Below, one piece after another: positions 1-7,372 of a stretch of 12,606 bases of DNA. This DNA is from Planctomycetaceae bacterium. GTDB lineage: Bacteria; Planctomycetota; Planctomycetia; Pirellulales; Pirellulaceae. The position numbers and the translations under genes are program-made. Location of the stretch: assembly GCA_002708345.1 (NCBI GenBank), contig PANG01000099.1, positions 1 through 12,606 of the forward strand, read 5' to 3'. Positions within the stretch are counted from its first letter, which is position 1; each line of letters opens with the position of its first letter. The notes beneath the pieces are model-generated. The model saw only the letters and a program-made list of their open reading frames with translations. It was not told where the DNA came from and did no database searches.

Positions 1-246
1 CCCCCCCCCCGCCTGTCCCCGCCCCTGCTGTCGCCGCCACTGCTGTCGCCACCACTGCTGTCGCCACCACGGCCACGGCCACCACGGCCTCGACCGCCGC
101 GACCTCGGCCACCACGACCTCGACCACCACCATCGCCACCACGACCTCGACCGCCACCGCCACCGCTACCGCCTCGACCGCCGCCACCGCCACCGCCACC
201 GCCACGGCTGCCGCGATCACCACCACCGTCACTGTCACCACCACCA
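1..246 (-). repeat. Low-complexity Gly/Arg-rich coding repeat (C-terminal tail of PNPase)
   Basis: On the coding strand this is a run of GGN codons broken by Arg, Asp and Ser codons, giving runs of Gly, then GRGRGG-type motifs, then at least three copies of a GDSSG/GGDSR unit encoded by a roughly 15-base tandem repeat (about positions 15-70). The plus strand therefore reads as C-rich and ccacc/gccacc-rich. The first ten bases of the window are a C homopolymer. The reading frame stays open throughout. It is a degenerate coding microsatellite inside pnp and not a separate element. Confidence 0.85.
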
Positions 247-2369
247 TCTGATGGCTGGCTACCGGCCATGTCATCTTCAACACCGAGCTGTTCCAGTGCC
301 TGTCGTCGGCTCAGTTTGACCCGATCATGTTCATCGACGGCAATCACCAGCACCTTCATCTCGTCACCTTCCTTGACGACATCCGAGATATTACCGATGT
401 ACTCGCTTGAAAGTTCGCTGATATGGCAGAGGCCATCCCGCCCTGGAATGATCTCCACGAAAGCACCGAAATCCTTGACGCTGGAAACCGTGCCGTCATA
501 AATACGGCCCACCTCCACGTTCGCCGTAAAGGCATCCACCATCGCCTTAGCCGCGTCAGCACTTTCCCTGTCACCGGCTGCGATCGTGACATTTCCTTCG
601 TCATCCACTTCGATCACGGTCCCGGTATCATCCTGGACGGCACGGATATTCTTGCCACCTGGGCCAATCAGGGCACCAATTTTCTCCGGGTTGATCTTCA
701 CCCTGGTCAGTTGCGGTGCATGCTCGGAAACGTCCTTACGAGGTTTCTGGATACACCCGATCATGGCCTCGAAGATCTTGAAGCGTGCCTCCTTGGCCTG
801 CTCCATTGCTGCCTGGATGATCTCCTCGCTAATCCCGTTGATCTTCAGATCCAGCTGAATCCCGGTAATTCCCTTGTGGGTACCGGCAATCTTGAAGTCC
901 ATATCACCGAAGTGATCCTCGTCACCGACAATATCGGTCAGCAGCACGAAATCATCATCGTCCTTCTTGACCAGGCCAATCGAGATACCGGCAACCGGTG
1001 CCTTGATCGGAACCCCGGCCGCCATCAGGCTGAGCGTGGCTCCACAGACGGAGGCCATCGATGAGGACCCGTTGGATTCGAGGATCTCGGCAATGCAACG
1101 CACCGTGTAGGGAAAATCCTCCGGGTCGGGCATCACGCTGCGGACGCTTCGTTCTGCCAGCGCCCCGTGGCCGATTTCTCGCCGGCCAGGTCCCCGGATG
1201 GGGCGGCACTCACCAACCGAGAACGGGGGAAAGTTATAGTCGAGCATGAACTTCTTGGAATACTCTTCCATCAGCCCATCCACACGTTGTTCATCACGGC
1301 CGGTTCCAAGCGTAACGGTGACCAGGGCCTGGGTCTCCCCTCTCTGGAAGACAGCAGATCCATGGGTACGTGGCAGGACATCCACAATGCACTCCAGGTC
1401 ACGCAGTTCATCTGGCTTCCGGCCATCCTGGCGGACACCCTCGATGATCATCTGGCGTACCACGTGGGATTCCAGGTCATGCCAGGCATCAAAGAAGGCG
1501 TGATTACTGAACGCGCCTTCCGCCTCGGGATCCGGAATCATCGCTGCCTGGGCATCATCTCGCACCTGCCGGATCGCATCCTCGCGGGCCAGTTTCCCAT
1601 CGGTCTGCTTGGCCTGCTTGAGGGCATCAGCAAATTGCTCCTGCAACTTTGTCAACAGTCCATCATCTTCGGGCGGCACGAACTCTTTTTTCTCTACGCC
1701 AACCTTGTCAGCCAGTTCACGTTGCAACTCGCAGACTTCCTTGATGGTTGCATGGGCGAACTGGATCGCCACGAACATCTCGTCTTCCTGCATCTCGCGG
1801 GAGAACCCCTCGATCATCAGGACCGCATCCTCACTTCCAGAAACGATCAGGTCCAGGTCGCTGTCTTCCAGGTCATCCTGTGACGGGAAGGCAACAAGCT
1901 CACCATTGACCCGTCCGATTCGCACCGAGGCGATGGGGCCTTGGAATGGGAGCGGGGAAATGAAGAGTGCCGCCGCAGTGCCATTCATGGAAATCACGTC
2001 ACCATCATTCTGCCGATCACTGGAGAGTACCACGGACTGGCACTGCACCTCGTCCTTATAGCCTTCTGCAAACAGCGGGCGGATTGGCCTGTCCGTAAGC
2101 CGGGCTGTGAGTGTTTCTTTCATCGAGGGACGGCCCTCGCGCTTGAGGAATCCCCCCGGGAACTTGCCGGCCGCCGCCAACCTCTCGCGGTAATCACACA
2201 TCAACGGGAAAAAATCAATTCCCGGTCGAGGCGACCCGTCCGTGACAGCACAAAGGATCACGGTCTCTCCGTACTGCGCCAAGATCGAGGCACTTGCCTG
2301 TTTCGCCAGTTGTCCTGTTTCAAAGGACAGTAATGTTCCACCGATTGTTCGTTCTACTCTGTGTTTCAC
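1..2369 (-). CDS. pnp: Polynucleotide phosphorylase (PNPase), 3' end beyond window
   Basis: Phosphorolytic 3'-to-5' exoribonuclease of cytoplasmic RNA turnover. I translated it by hand from a GTG at 2369-2367; an in-frame stop lies just upstream (2381-2379), and an AGG eight bases upstream could serve as ribosome site. The 789 visible residues follow the family order: first RNase PH core, alpha-helical linker, second RNase PH core, KH, S1. Visible motifs are FFPL..DYRER and GRPS near the N-terminus, GRREIGHG (about 395-402), the SNGSSSMAS phosphate-binding stretch, and GDEDHFGDMDFK with D485, D491 and K493 matching the E. coli catalytic D486, D492 and K494. The KH loop is GPGG (569-572) and S1 begins near 620. 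After about residue 702 the protein is a Gly/Arg/Asp/Ser low-complexity tail that leaves the window without a stop. It follows rpsO by 186 bases, the classical order. Identity is very secure. Confidence 0.97.
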   Translation of the reverse strand, partial: MKHRVERTIGGTLLSFETGQLAKQASASILAQYGETVILCAVTDGSPRPGIDFFPLMCDYRERLAAAGKFPGGFLKREGRPSMKETLTARLTDRPIRPLFAEGYKDEVQCQSVVLSSDRQNDGDVISMNGTAAALFISPLPFQGPIASVRIGRVNGELVAFPSQDDLEDSDLDLIVSGSEDAVLMIEGFSREMQEDEMFVAIQFAHATIKEVCELQRELADKVGVEKKEFVPPEDDGLLTKLQEQFADALKQAKQTDGKLAREDAIRQVRDDAQAAMIPDPEAEGAFSNHAFFDAWHDLESHVVRQMIIEGVRQDGRKPDELRDLECIVDVLPRTHGSAVFQRGETQALVTVTLGTGRDEQRVDGLMEEYSKKFMLDYNFPPFSVGECRPIRGPGRREIGHGALAERSVRSVMPDPEDFPYTVRCIAEILESNGSSSMASVCGATLSLMAAGVPIKAPVAGISIGLVKKDDDDFVLLTDIVGDEDHFGDMDFKIAGTHKGITGIQLDLKINGISEEIIQAAMEQAKEARFKIFEAMIGCIQKPRKDVSEHAPQLTRVKINPEKIGALIGPGGKNIRAVQDDTGTVIEVDDEGNVTIAAGDRESADAAKAMVDAFTANVEVGRIYDGTVSSVKDFGAFVEIIPGRDGLCHISELSSEYIGNISDVVKEGDEMKVLVIAVDEHDRVKLSRRQALEQLGVEDDMAGSQPSDGGGDSDGGGDRGSRGGGGGGGGGRGGSGGGGGRGRGGDGGGRGRGGRGRGGRGRGGRGRGGDSSGGDSSGGDSRGGDRRGG

Positions 2370-2555
2370 CTTAGTTACCTAAAAACCTTTCTATCGAGTC
2401 CTGGAAATGCAACAGCTCGGGATCGTGAACATCCATCCACAAGGGATAGCCGGCACAGTGACCGGTAAATGACCCCGTTCGGCAGTCAAGAAAACCGTGC
2501 CCTCGAGGTCGACATGACCTTCCTGGCACAACACCATGATCACGCAAGAAGTGCG
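2370..2555 (-). other. rpsO-pnp intercistronic spacer
   Basis: This stretch of 186 bases lies between the S15 stop and the pnp GTG. I see no protein-coding gene in it. A small perfect inverted repeat (AGGTC, 5-base loop, GACCT; 2506-2520) is present, but no U-tract follows it, so it is not a convincing terminator. In enterobacteria the same spacer carries a processing hairpin used for pnp autoregulation; whether that applies here cannot be told from the sequence. Confidence 0.4.
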
Positions 2556-2825
2556 TTACTTTCGAATTCCGAGCCGACCGATGATATCGAGATAACGCTG
2601 TGGATCGACCTTTCGCAGGTAATCCAAGAGGCGTCGGCGGCGACTAACCATCGCCAGAAGGCCACGCCGACAGGCATAGTCCTTCTTGTGGGTTCTCATG
2701 TGCTCGGTAAGGTTATTGACCCGGGTCGTCAGGATGGCAATCTGCACTTCTGGTGACCCTGTGTCACCGTCTTCCTGCCGGTAATCCTCGATCAATTCCT
2801 GTTTTCGTTCTTTTGTGATCGTCAT
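2556..2825 (-). CDS. rpsO: 30S ribosomal protein S15
   Basis: Primary 16S rRNA-binding protein of the small-subunit platform. The 89-residue product has the usual family length and is recognisable along its whole length: the N-terminal [12 protein letters not shown] helix, the conserved TGSPEVQIA motif, [12 protein letters not shown], the basic [18 protein letters not shown] segment, and a C-terminal [10 protein letters not shown]. It ends in TAA. The ATG at 2825 is followed directly by conserved sequence; no strong Shine-Dalgarno sequence stands before it (an AGGA lies about 14 bases upstream, further than usual). It is first of the rpsO-pnp pair, and S15 often represses its own translation through its mRNA leader in other bacteria; I cannot identify such a leader fold here. 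Confidence 0.98.
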   Translation of the reverse strand: MTITKERKQELIEDYRQEDGDTGSPEVQIAILTTRVNNLTEHMRTHKKDYACRRGLLAMVSRRRRLLDYLRKVDPQRYLDIIGRLGIRK

Positions 2826-3059
2826 CTATTTCGTGTATTTTCCTGACCGCAGCAAACGACCTTAATGGTTCGCGCGGGCATTTCCAACAATCAATTCATT
2901 CCTACAAAACAACCATTCAATAAACTTGTTTCCGTCCGCCACACCGGCGCACGCGTCTATCTCGTACTATCAGTCAAACAACTAAATGTAGCAGTGCAGG
3001 CGTTTTTTGCAACCGCACCGGATATCGAAAACGGTTCCATCCGGTAACACCGCTCTCTA
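2826..3059 (-). other. Intergenic region upstream of rpsO
   Basis: These 234 bases separate the repeat-protein gene from rpsO, all on the minus strand. The half nearest rpsO (about 2875-2935) is notably AT-rich compared with the surrounding genes and is the likely site of the rpsO promoter and leader. I could not fix a -35/-10 pair: a TTGACT is present on the minus strand near 2973-2978 but has no good -10 at the right distance. An inverted repeat at 3017-3045 is listed separately. A 60-codon open frame on the plus strand lacks a ribosome site and is not called. Confidence 0.4.
3017..3045 (-). repeat. Inverted repeat just after the repeat-protein gene
   Basis: The arms ACCGGAT (3017-3023) and ATCCGGT (3039-3045) are perfect 7-base complements around a 15-base loop. 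In the transcript of the minus-strand gene the hairpin would begin about 14 bases after the TAA stop. It is not followed by a T-run, so it is not a standard intrinsic terminator; it could stabilise the 3' end or be chance. Confidence 0.35.
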
Positions 3060-4181
3060 TTATTCTTCCCTTTGAAGCCTCCTGGAAGCTCGCGACGGGC
3101 CACAGAGCACGAGGGCCATGGTCGCCCAGCTACTGGCAGCCACCGAAATAAACTGGTCCGCCTTGTGTGGAAAACCACTCTCGAAGTACTCCTGGAAGGC
3201 CTTGGAGCGACTTGCCACGTGCCAGGAACCATCCTTTTTTTGAGTCTTCAGCAGGTAATCGATTCCACGGCGGATCGATGAATCCGCCGGCCTGGCTGCC
3301 CCAGTACCCAGGAGCGCGGCAATCACCTGGCCGCTGGCATAGGCATCACTGGAGCCATCTTCCAACTGCGACCAGCCGCCATCCTGCCGTTGCTGTTTCA
3401 TCAGCCAGGCAACCGTCTGCTGGAAACTCGTCCTTGCCCCCTCGTCCATCCGGGATACCGATCTCGCCTCGAGCAGCCTGGACCAGCTGGTGCGGGCTCC
3501 CCGCCGCCTATCAACGGACCCCCAGTAGATCCCCAGCAAGCGATAGACATGATCCTCGGTGGTACTCGCGGGATTCGCTGCCAGCCAGGCGACTGCCTGT
3601 TGAATTTTCTGCCCGAGTACCCCCGGATCGGATGCATTGTCATGCAAGCGGAGGGCAGCCAGGGAGAGGGCGGTGGAGGTAAAATCACTCTCTTCCAGTG
3701 GTGGCCGATGAGTGCGGATTTTCCAGTGACCATCCTGCTGGCGGTTGTGGTGCAGGTACTTCACCAGCAACTCGTTCACCCGTGGACTGTCCGCCCCATC
3801 CGCCGCCAGTTGCAGGGCCGCATAGGCAGCCGTGTACGGGCCCCCGGGCACGCCACTCCCCTTCTCCAGTTGCTCACCCCGCTTGAGGAAGAAGGCGGCT
3901 GTGAATTCGCTTTGCCATTCCACCCTGGAACGATCGATATCAAATCCCCGGCTCGCCGCCAGGGAAATGGCCATCGACGGCAGTGCCTGGTGGTGACAGG
4001 AAAAACAGTCTCGCTGGTCAGTGTAGGTGGCCGCCGTCTGCTGGAGCAGTTCCAGGCTGCGAGTGATCGCGCCGGAAACCCTTTCGCGATCCGCCCCGGA
4101 CACGAACGATGGCATCACCAGCAGTACCCCGGCAAGGAGTACCGGCCAGTGCCGACGCAAGGAGGATACGCAGAGAGCCAC
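3060..4181 (-). CDS. Exported prenyltransferase/squalene-cyclase-repeat protein with CxxCHH motif
   Basis: The product is 373 residues. An N-terminal signal peptide (RRH, then a hydrophobic stretch at about 12-27, cleavage plausible after SGA at residue 30) points to export. Just behind it, C59-F-S-C62-H63-H64 is a CxxCH haem-type motif. The rest is an alpha/alpha-toroid of the squalene-cyclase/prenyltransferase type, with QW-like motifs QDGHW (149-153), QDGGW (266-270) and KDGSW (316-320) and a DFTSTALSLAAL helix (166-177). The DxDD acid of squalene-hopene cyclases is not present, so cyclase activity is unlikely; the function is unknown. The start is a GTG; an in-frame stop lies three codons upstream, and AGGAGGG lies 12 bases before it, a long spacing. 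It is divergent from the gamma-glutamyltransferase gene. Fold assignment is fairly sure, role is not. Confidence 0.85.
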   Translation of the reverse strand: MALCVSSLRRHWPVLLAGVLLVMPSFVSGADRERVSGAITRSLELLQQTAATYTDQRDCFSCHHQALPSMAISLAASRGFDIDRSRVEWQSEFTAAFFLKRGEQLEKGSGVPGGPYTAAYAALQLAADGADSPRVNELLVKYLHHNRQQDGHWKIRTHRPPLEESDFTSTALSLAALRLHDNASDPGVLGQKIQQAVAWLAANPASTTEDHVYRLLGIYWGSVDRRRGARTSWSRLLEARSVSRMDEGARTSFQQTVAWLMKQQRQDGGWSQLEDGSSDAYASGQVIAALLGTGAARPADSSIRRGIDYLLKTQKKDGSWHVASRSKAFQEYFESGFPHKADQFISVAASSWATMALVLCGPSRASRRLQREE

Positions 4182-4327
4182 GGTATTTCACTTCCCTCCT
4201 TGCTCACAATCCACCGCCGCGTTTTCACCAGAGCGACCGGTTTTCAACTATGGTAACATGATCGCCGGGGATCACACCTCCCCCAGGGAACCAAGACCCT
4301 CCGGGAGTACTCTTCGGAGATGAACTC
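4182..4327. promoter_or_regulatory. Divergent intergenic region (repeat protein / gamma-glutamyltransferase)
   Basis: The 146 bases between two outward-facing starts must hold promoters for both genes unless one is read from further away. I found the AGGAGGG ribosome site for the minus-strand gene (4194-4200) and a GGAG eight bases before the plus-strand ATG (4316-4319). No sigma-70-type pair was clear enough to place. Confidence 0.45.
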
Positions 4328-6103
4328 ATGAGATCGGCAAAACGACGGCTCCGCTGCGGCAGGGCGTGCTGCACTGGAATGATCTTTTTTCTTCTCGCGA
4401 CTGGCATCATGACCGAACCCATCAACAAAGTGACCGGGCAGACAGCGACTGCCAGGCCCGGGTTTGACCGGCCCACCGGGCCGCCACACCAGGCCCGTTC
4501 GGTGGTCGTGGCCAAGCACGGGATCGTGGCGACCAGTCACCCGCTGGCAGCCGAGGCCGGGCTCGACATCCTCAAGGCAGGAGGAAATGCCGCGGATGCG
4601 GCGATCGCCGCCAATGCCATGCTGGGAGTGGTCGAGCCGATGAGTTGCGGCATCGGTGGTGACATGTTCGTAATCTACTGGGATAACGCCACTGGCAAAC
4701 TCCACGGGCTCAACGCAAGTGGCCGCAGTCCGCTGAAGATTTCCCGGGAGCTTTTTTCCGAACAAGGGATGCAACAGATCCCCGTGGAAGGACCGCTGAG
4801 CTGGTCCGTGCCAGGCTGTGTAAGCGGCTGGGGAGAACTGCATGGACGTTTTGGCAGCAGGCCCCTCCATGAGATCCTGGCAGCGAGTATCCAGACGGCC
4901 GACGAGGGGTTTCCTGTCACCGAGGTGATCGCGTCGTACTGGAAAGGAGCCGAGGAGTCACTTGGACGCTGGCCTGATTCTGCAAGCACCTTCCTGGTTG
5001 ACCAGGAAAGAACCCCCCGGTTCGGCGAGATCTTCCGAAATCCCCGCCTGGCCCGTTCTTACCAGCTGATTGCCGAACAGGGACCCGATGCCTTTTACCG
5101 GGGCAGTATCGCCAAGCGAATTGTCGCTTTCAGTGAACAGAATGGTGGTCTCTTCTCGATGAAAGACTTTCGCAGCCACCAGGCGGAATGGGTAACGCCG
5201 GTCTCCACCTCGTACCGCGGTTACGATGTCTGGGAACTCCCTCCCAACGGCCAGGGGATCGCCGCTCTTCAAATTCTCAATGTGCTGGAGAACCATGACG
5301 TTGCCAGCATGGGCCACGGCAGTGCGGATTTCATCCACCTCTTCACCGAGGCCAAGAAACTCGCATTCGCTGACCGGGCACGGTATTACGCGGACCCCGC
5401 CTTCGGAGACCTTCCCACCGAGGCCCTGATTTCCAGGCAGTACGGGATTGAACAGAACAAGCGAATCAACATGCAGCGAGCGGCCGAGGATGTACCGGCC
5501 GGCGACCCCCGGCTCCAGCAGGGGGACACTGTCTACCTGACCGTGATCGACAAGGACCGTAATTGCTGTTCCTTCATCCAGAGCAATTATTTCGGTTTCG
5601 GTTCCAAGGTGACGCCCGCCGATGTCGGCTTCGCCATGCAGAACCGCGGGGCCCTGTTCGCGCTGGACGACGAACACCTCAATCGACTGGAACCTGGAAA
5701 ACGCCCCTTCCACACGATTATTCCAGCCATGGTCACCCACGACGGCAACCCTTTTTTCTGCTTTGGTGTGATGGGGGGTGACATGCAGCCCCAGGGACAC
5801 GTGCAGGTCCTGGTCAACCTGGTCGACTTCGAGATGAACGTGCAGGCAGCAGGAGACGCCGCCCGCGTGCGTCACGTCGGCAGCGCCACCCCCACCGGCC
5901 TGGAGGCCAAAGGCGTGGGAGTCATCAACGTGGAGTCGGGAATTCGTGAAGCGGTTATCGAGGAACTCATCTCCCGTGGGCACCAGGTGCAGCGCAGCGA
6001 GGGTGGATTTGGGGGTTACCAGGGAATCCTCATCGACCCTGTGAACGGTGTCCTGCACGGGGGAACCGAATCACGCAAGGATGGAGCCGCGGCGGGGTAT
6101 TAA
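4328..6103 (+). CDS. Gamma-glutamyltransferase (YwrD-type)
   Basis: N-terminal nucleophile hydrolase that removes or transfers the gamma-glutamyl group of glutathione and related peptides; family members are made as a precursor that cuts itself before the nucleophile Thr. The 591 residues have the usual length. A basic, hydrophobic N-terminus (about 1-28) suggests export. Motifs include GGNAADAA (85-92), CGIGGDMF (107-114), and SGRSP (131-135) near the substrate carboxylate site. GDTVYLTVIDKD places the nucleophile and self-cleavage site at T401; QSNYFGFGS, PGKRPFHTIIPAMV, the GG of MGGDMQPQGH (oxyanion region) and a C-terminal AGY follow. The short PGKRP.HTIIP loop resembles the lid-less YwrD group. 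The ATG has GGAG eight bases upstream; stop is TAA. The oxidoreductase gene follows after 27 bases, probably on one transcript. Family assignment is secure, substrate unknown. Confidence 0.95.
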   Translation: MRSAKRRLRCGRACCTGMIFFLLATGIMTEPINKVTGQTATARPGFDRPTGPPHQARSVVVAKHGIVATSHPLAAEAGLDILKAGGNAADAAIAANAMLGVVEPMSCGIGGDMFVIYWDNATGKLHGLNASGRSPLKISRELFSEQGMQQIPVEGPLSWSVPGCVSGWGELHGRFGSRPLHEILAASIQTADEGFPVTEVIASYWKGAEESLGRWPDSASTFLVDQERTPRFGEIFRNPRLARSYQLIAEQGPDAFYRGSIAKRIVAFSEQNGGLFSMKDFRSHQAEWVTPVSTSYRGYDVWELPPNGQGIAALQILNVLENHDVASMGHGSADFIHLFTEAKKLAFADRARYYADPAFGDLPTEALISRQYGIEQNKRINMQRAAEDVPAGDPRLQQGDTVYLTVIDKDRNCCSFIQSNYFGFGSKVTPADVGFAMQNRGALFALDDEHLNRLEPGKRPFHTIIPAMVTHDGNPFFCFGVMGGDMQPQGHVQVLVNLVDFEMNVQAAGDAARVRHVGSATPTGLEAKGVGVINVESGIREAVIEELISRGHQVQRSEGGFGGYQGILIDPVNGVLHGGTESRKDGAAAGY

Positions 6104-6130
6104 GGTCCTTTCAAACACAAGGGAGAGACA

Positions 6131-7216
6131 ATGACCACGACCAGGCGCCATTTTCTCAAGGGAGCTGCTGCTGTCTCGCTACTGCCAGCGGTTCACACCA
6201 GTGGCAGTGCCCTGTCAGCTGTAGCCGACGGCAAAATCATCGCCGGACAGATTGGCACGCGGCATGCGCATGCCTCGGGCAAGGTCGGAACGATGCGCAA
6301 GTTCGCCGACAGCTACGATGTTGTGGGGGTTGTCGAGCCGGACAGGGAAAGACGCACACAGCTGGAAAAGCAGGACGCCTACAAGGGCGTGACCTGGATG
6401 ACGGAAGAACAGCTTCTCAACACAGCAGGCCTGCAACTGGTCTGCGTGGAGACCGAGGTCAAGGACCTGCTCGATACCGCCGAAAGGTGCGTGGCGGCAG
6501 ACCTTCATATTCACCTGGACAAACCCGCGGGAGAATCGTATCCGCAGTTCACACGACTGGTCGGCGAGGCTCGTCGACGCAAACGGGTGATCCAGATGGG
6601 CTACATGTTCCGCTACAATCCTGGCTTCGAATTCCTCTTCAAGGCGATCAGGAAAGGTTACCTCGGCCAGATCTTTGAAGCGCACACGGTGATCAGCAAG
6701 ACAGTGGGGGATGGCACCCGGGCTCAACTGGCCCGTTATCCGGGGGGCACAATGTTCGAACTGGGCTGCCACGTGATTGACTCCCTGATTCATGCCATCG
6801 GGGTCCCGGACAAGGTGACAAGCTACACGCGGCGAACCCGGCCCGAGAAAGACAACCTGGCCGATAACCAGCTAGCTGTTTTCGAGTATCCCCGGGCGAC
6901 TGCGACAGTCCGCAGTGCCCTGATGGAAGTCGACGGCGGCCGTCGCCGGCAAATCGTGGTCTGCGGTGACGAGGGAACGATTGCGATCCGTCCGCTTGAA
7001 CCTCCCACTCTCTCACTCACTCTTTCCCAGCCACATGGCACGTTTTCCAGGGGAACCCAGGAGGTGGAATTACCGCAACTGGGGGGACGTTACGATGGGG
7101 ACTTCAAGGACCTGGTTCGTGTCCTGCGGGGGGAAAAAGAGCTCGAATTCAGCTATCAACACGACCTCGCGGTTCAGAAGGCGGTACTCCTGGCGAGTGG
7201 TCTTTCACTCGAATAA
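6131..7216 (+). CDS. Gfo/Idh/MocA family oxidoreductase with Tat signal
   Basis: Predicted NAD(P)-dependent sugar or cyclitol dehydrogenase, 361 residues, near the usual 330-450. It starts with a twin-arginine signal (R5-R6-H-F-L-K-G, then a hydrophobic stretch to about 22), so it is probably exported folded with its cofactor. The Rossmann part begins at about 35; the nucleotide loop reads GQIGTRHAHASGK and not a plain GxGxxG. VVEPD (67-71) ends beta-2, and the DKP at 130-132 is the EKP-type motif holding the catalytic Lys131. MGYMFRYNP (156-164) and GGTMFELGCHVID (205-217) are typical of the C-terminal substrate domain. GGGAG sits five bases before the ATG and the upstream gene is only 27 bases away, so co-transcription is likely. 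The link with glutathione or peptide breakdown is unclear. Stop is TAA; no terminator was seen behind it. Confidence 0.93.
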   Translation: MTTTRRHFLKGAAAVSLLPAVHTSGSALSAVADGKIIAGQIGTRHAHASGKVGTMRKFADSYDVVGVVEPDRERRTQLEKQDAYKGVTWMTEEQLLNTAGLQLVCVETEVKDLLDTAERCVAADLHIHLDKPAGESYPQFTRLVGEARRRKRVIQMGYMFRYNPGFEFLFKAIRKGYLGQIFEAHTVISKTVGDGTRAQLARYPGGTMFELGCHVIDSLIHAIGVPDKVTSYTRRTRPEKDNLADNQLAVFEYPRATATVRSALMEVDGGRRRQIVVCGDEGTIAIRPLEPPTLSLTLSQPHGTFSRGTQEVELPQLGGRYDGDFKDLVRVLRGEKELEFSYQHDLAVQKAVLLASGLSLE

Positions 7217-7252
7217 TCCCCCCATCGTCCCGGTTGGCGTACCACGTTTGAT

Positions 7253-7281
7253 TTGACAACTTTTTCTCTGCCAGAGAAAAT
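7253..7281 (+). promoter_or_regulatory. Candidate sigma-70-type promoter of the ECF sigma gene
   Basis: A perfect -35 consensus TTGACA is followed after 17 bases by GAAAAT, which matches TATAAT at four of six positions. The TTG that opens the longest possible reading frame is the first three bases of this -35 box, which argues that translation starts downstream of it. The region is AT-rich compared with its surroundings. Confidence 0.5.
7262..7280. promoter_or_regulatory. 19-bp palindrome in promoter (possible operator)
   Basis: TTTTCTCTG and CAGAGAAAA are perfect 9-base inverted arms around a single C. The dyad lies between the candidate -35 and -10 and overlaps the -10, the usual place for a repressor site. 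The T-run comes first and the A-run last, the opposite of an intrinsic terminator. The binding protein is unknown. Confidence 0.45.
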
Positions 7282-7304
7282 AAAGAGAACGACAGGGCAA
7301 GGCA

Positions 7305-7358
7305 CGTGTGAAAACAACCGCTACCAGGCCGGATTGGCCTGCTGCGACTTCTCACACG
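7305..7358 (+). repeat. Nested inverted repeats in the sigma-factor leader
   Basis: The outer arms CGTGTGA (7305-7311) and TCACACG (7352-7358) are perfect 7-base complements. Inside them, CAGGCC (7325-7330) and GGCCTG (7336-7341) form a 6-base GC-rich stem with a 5-base loop. If transcribed, the leader can fold into a two-tier hairpin ending 14 bases before the preferred ATG. No T-run follows. Confidence 0.45.
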
Positions 7359-7372
7359 ACAAAACCGATTGG

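Larger units (their letters stand above)
7217..7372 (+). promoter_or_regulatory. Sigma-factor promoter, palindrome and leader region
   Basis: This 156-base gap between the oxidoreductase stop and the preferred sigma-factor start holds, in order, a promoter-like TTGACA (7253-7258), a 19-base palindrome (7262-7280), a possible -10 GAAAAT (7276-7281, 17-base spacer), and a leader with two nested inverted repeats (7305-7358). Transcription would start near 7288, leaving a leader of about 85 bases. The individual elements are listed separately. Confidence 0.5.

Noticed and set aside
1..246. C-rich repeats as a possible CRISPR array or satellite
   Set aside because: The units are short, degenerate and stay in frame with pnp; there are no spacers.
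423..1883. Open frames on the plus strand (423-1064 and 1167-1883)
   Set aside because: They lie antisense to pnp, whose translation is clearly a conserved PNPase; no ribosome sites or family motifs were seen.
2865..3047. 60-codon plus-strand frame in the rpsO upstream region
   Set aside because: No Shine-Dalgarno sequence and no recognisable motif; the frame crosses the inverted repeat and lies where the rpsO promoter is expected.
4958..6058. 366-codon minus-strand frame
   Set aside because: It is antisense to the gamma-glutamyltransferase, which has all family motifs; the long frame is a by-product of codon bias.
7253..7372. Longer sigma factor starting at TTG 7253
   Set aside because: The TTG is the start of a consensus -35 box, the added 40 residues do not resemble ECF proteins, and the segment contains the palindrome and leader hairpins.
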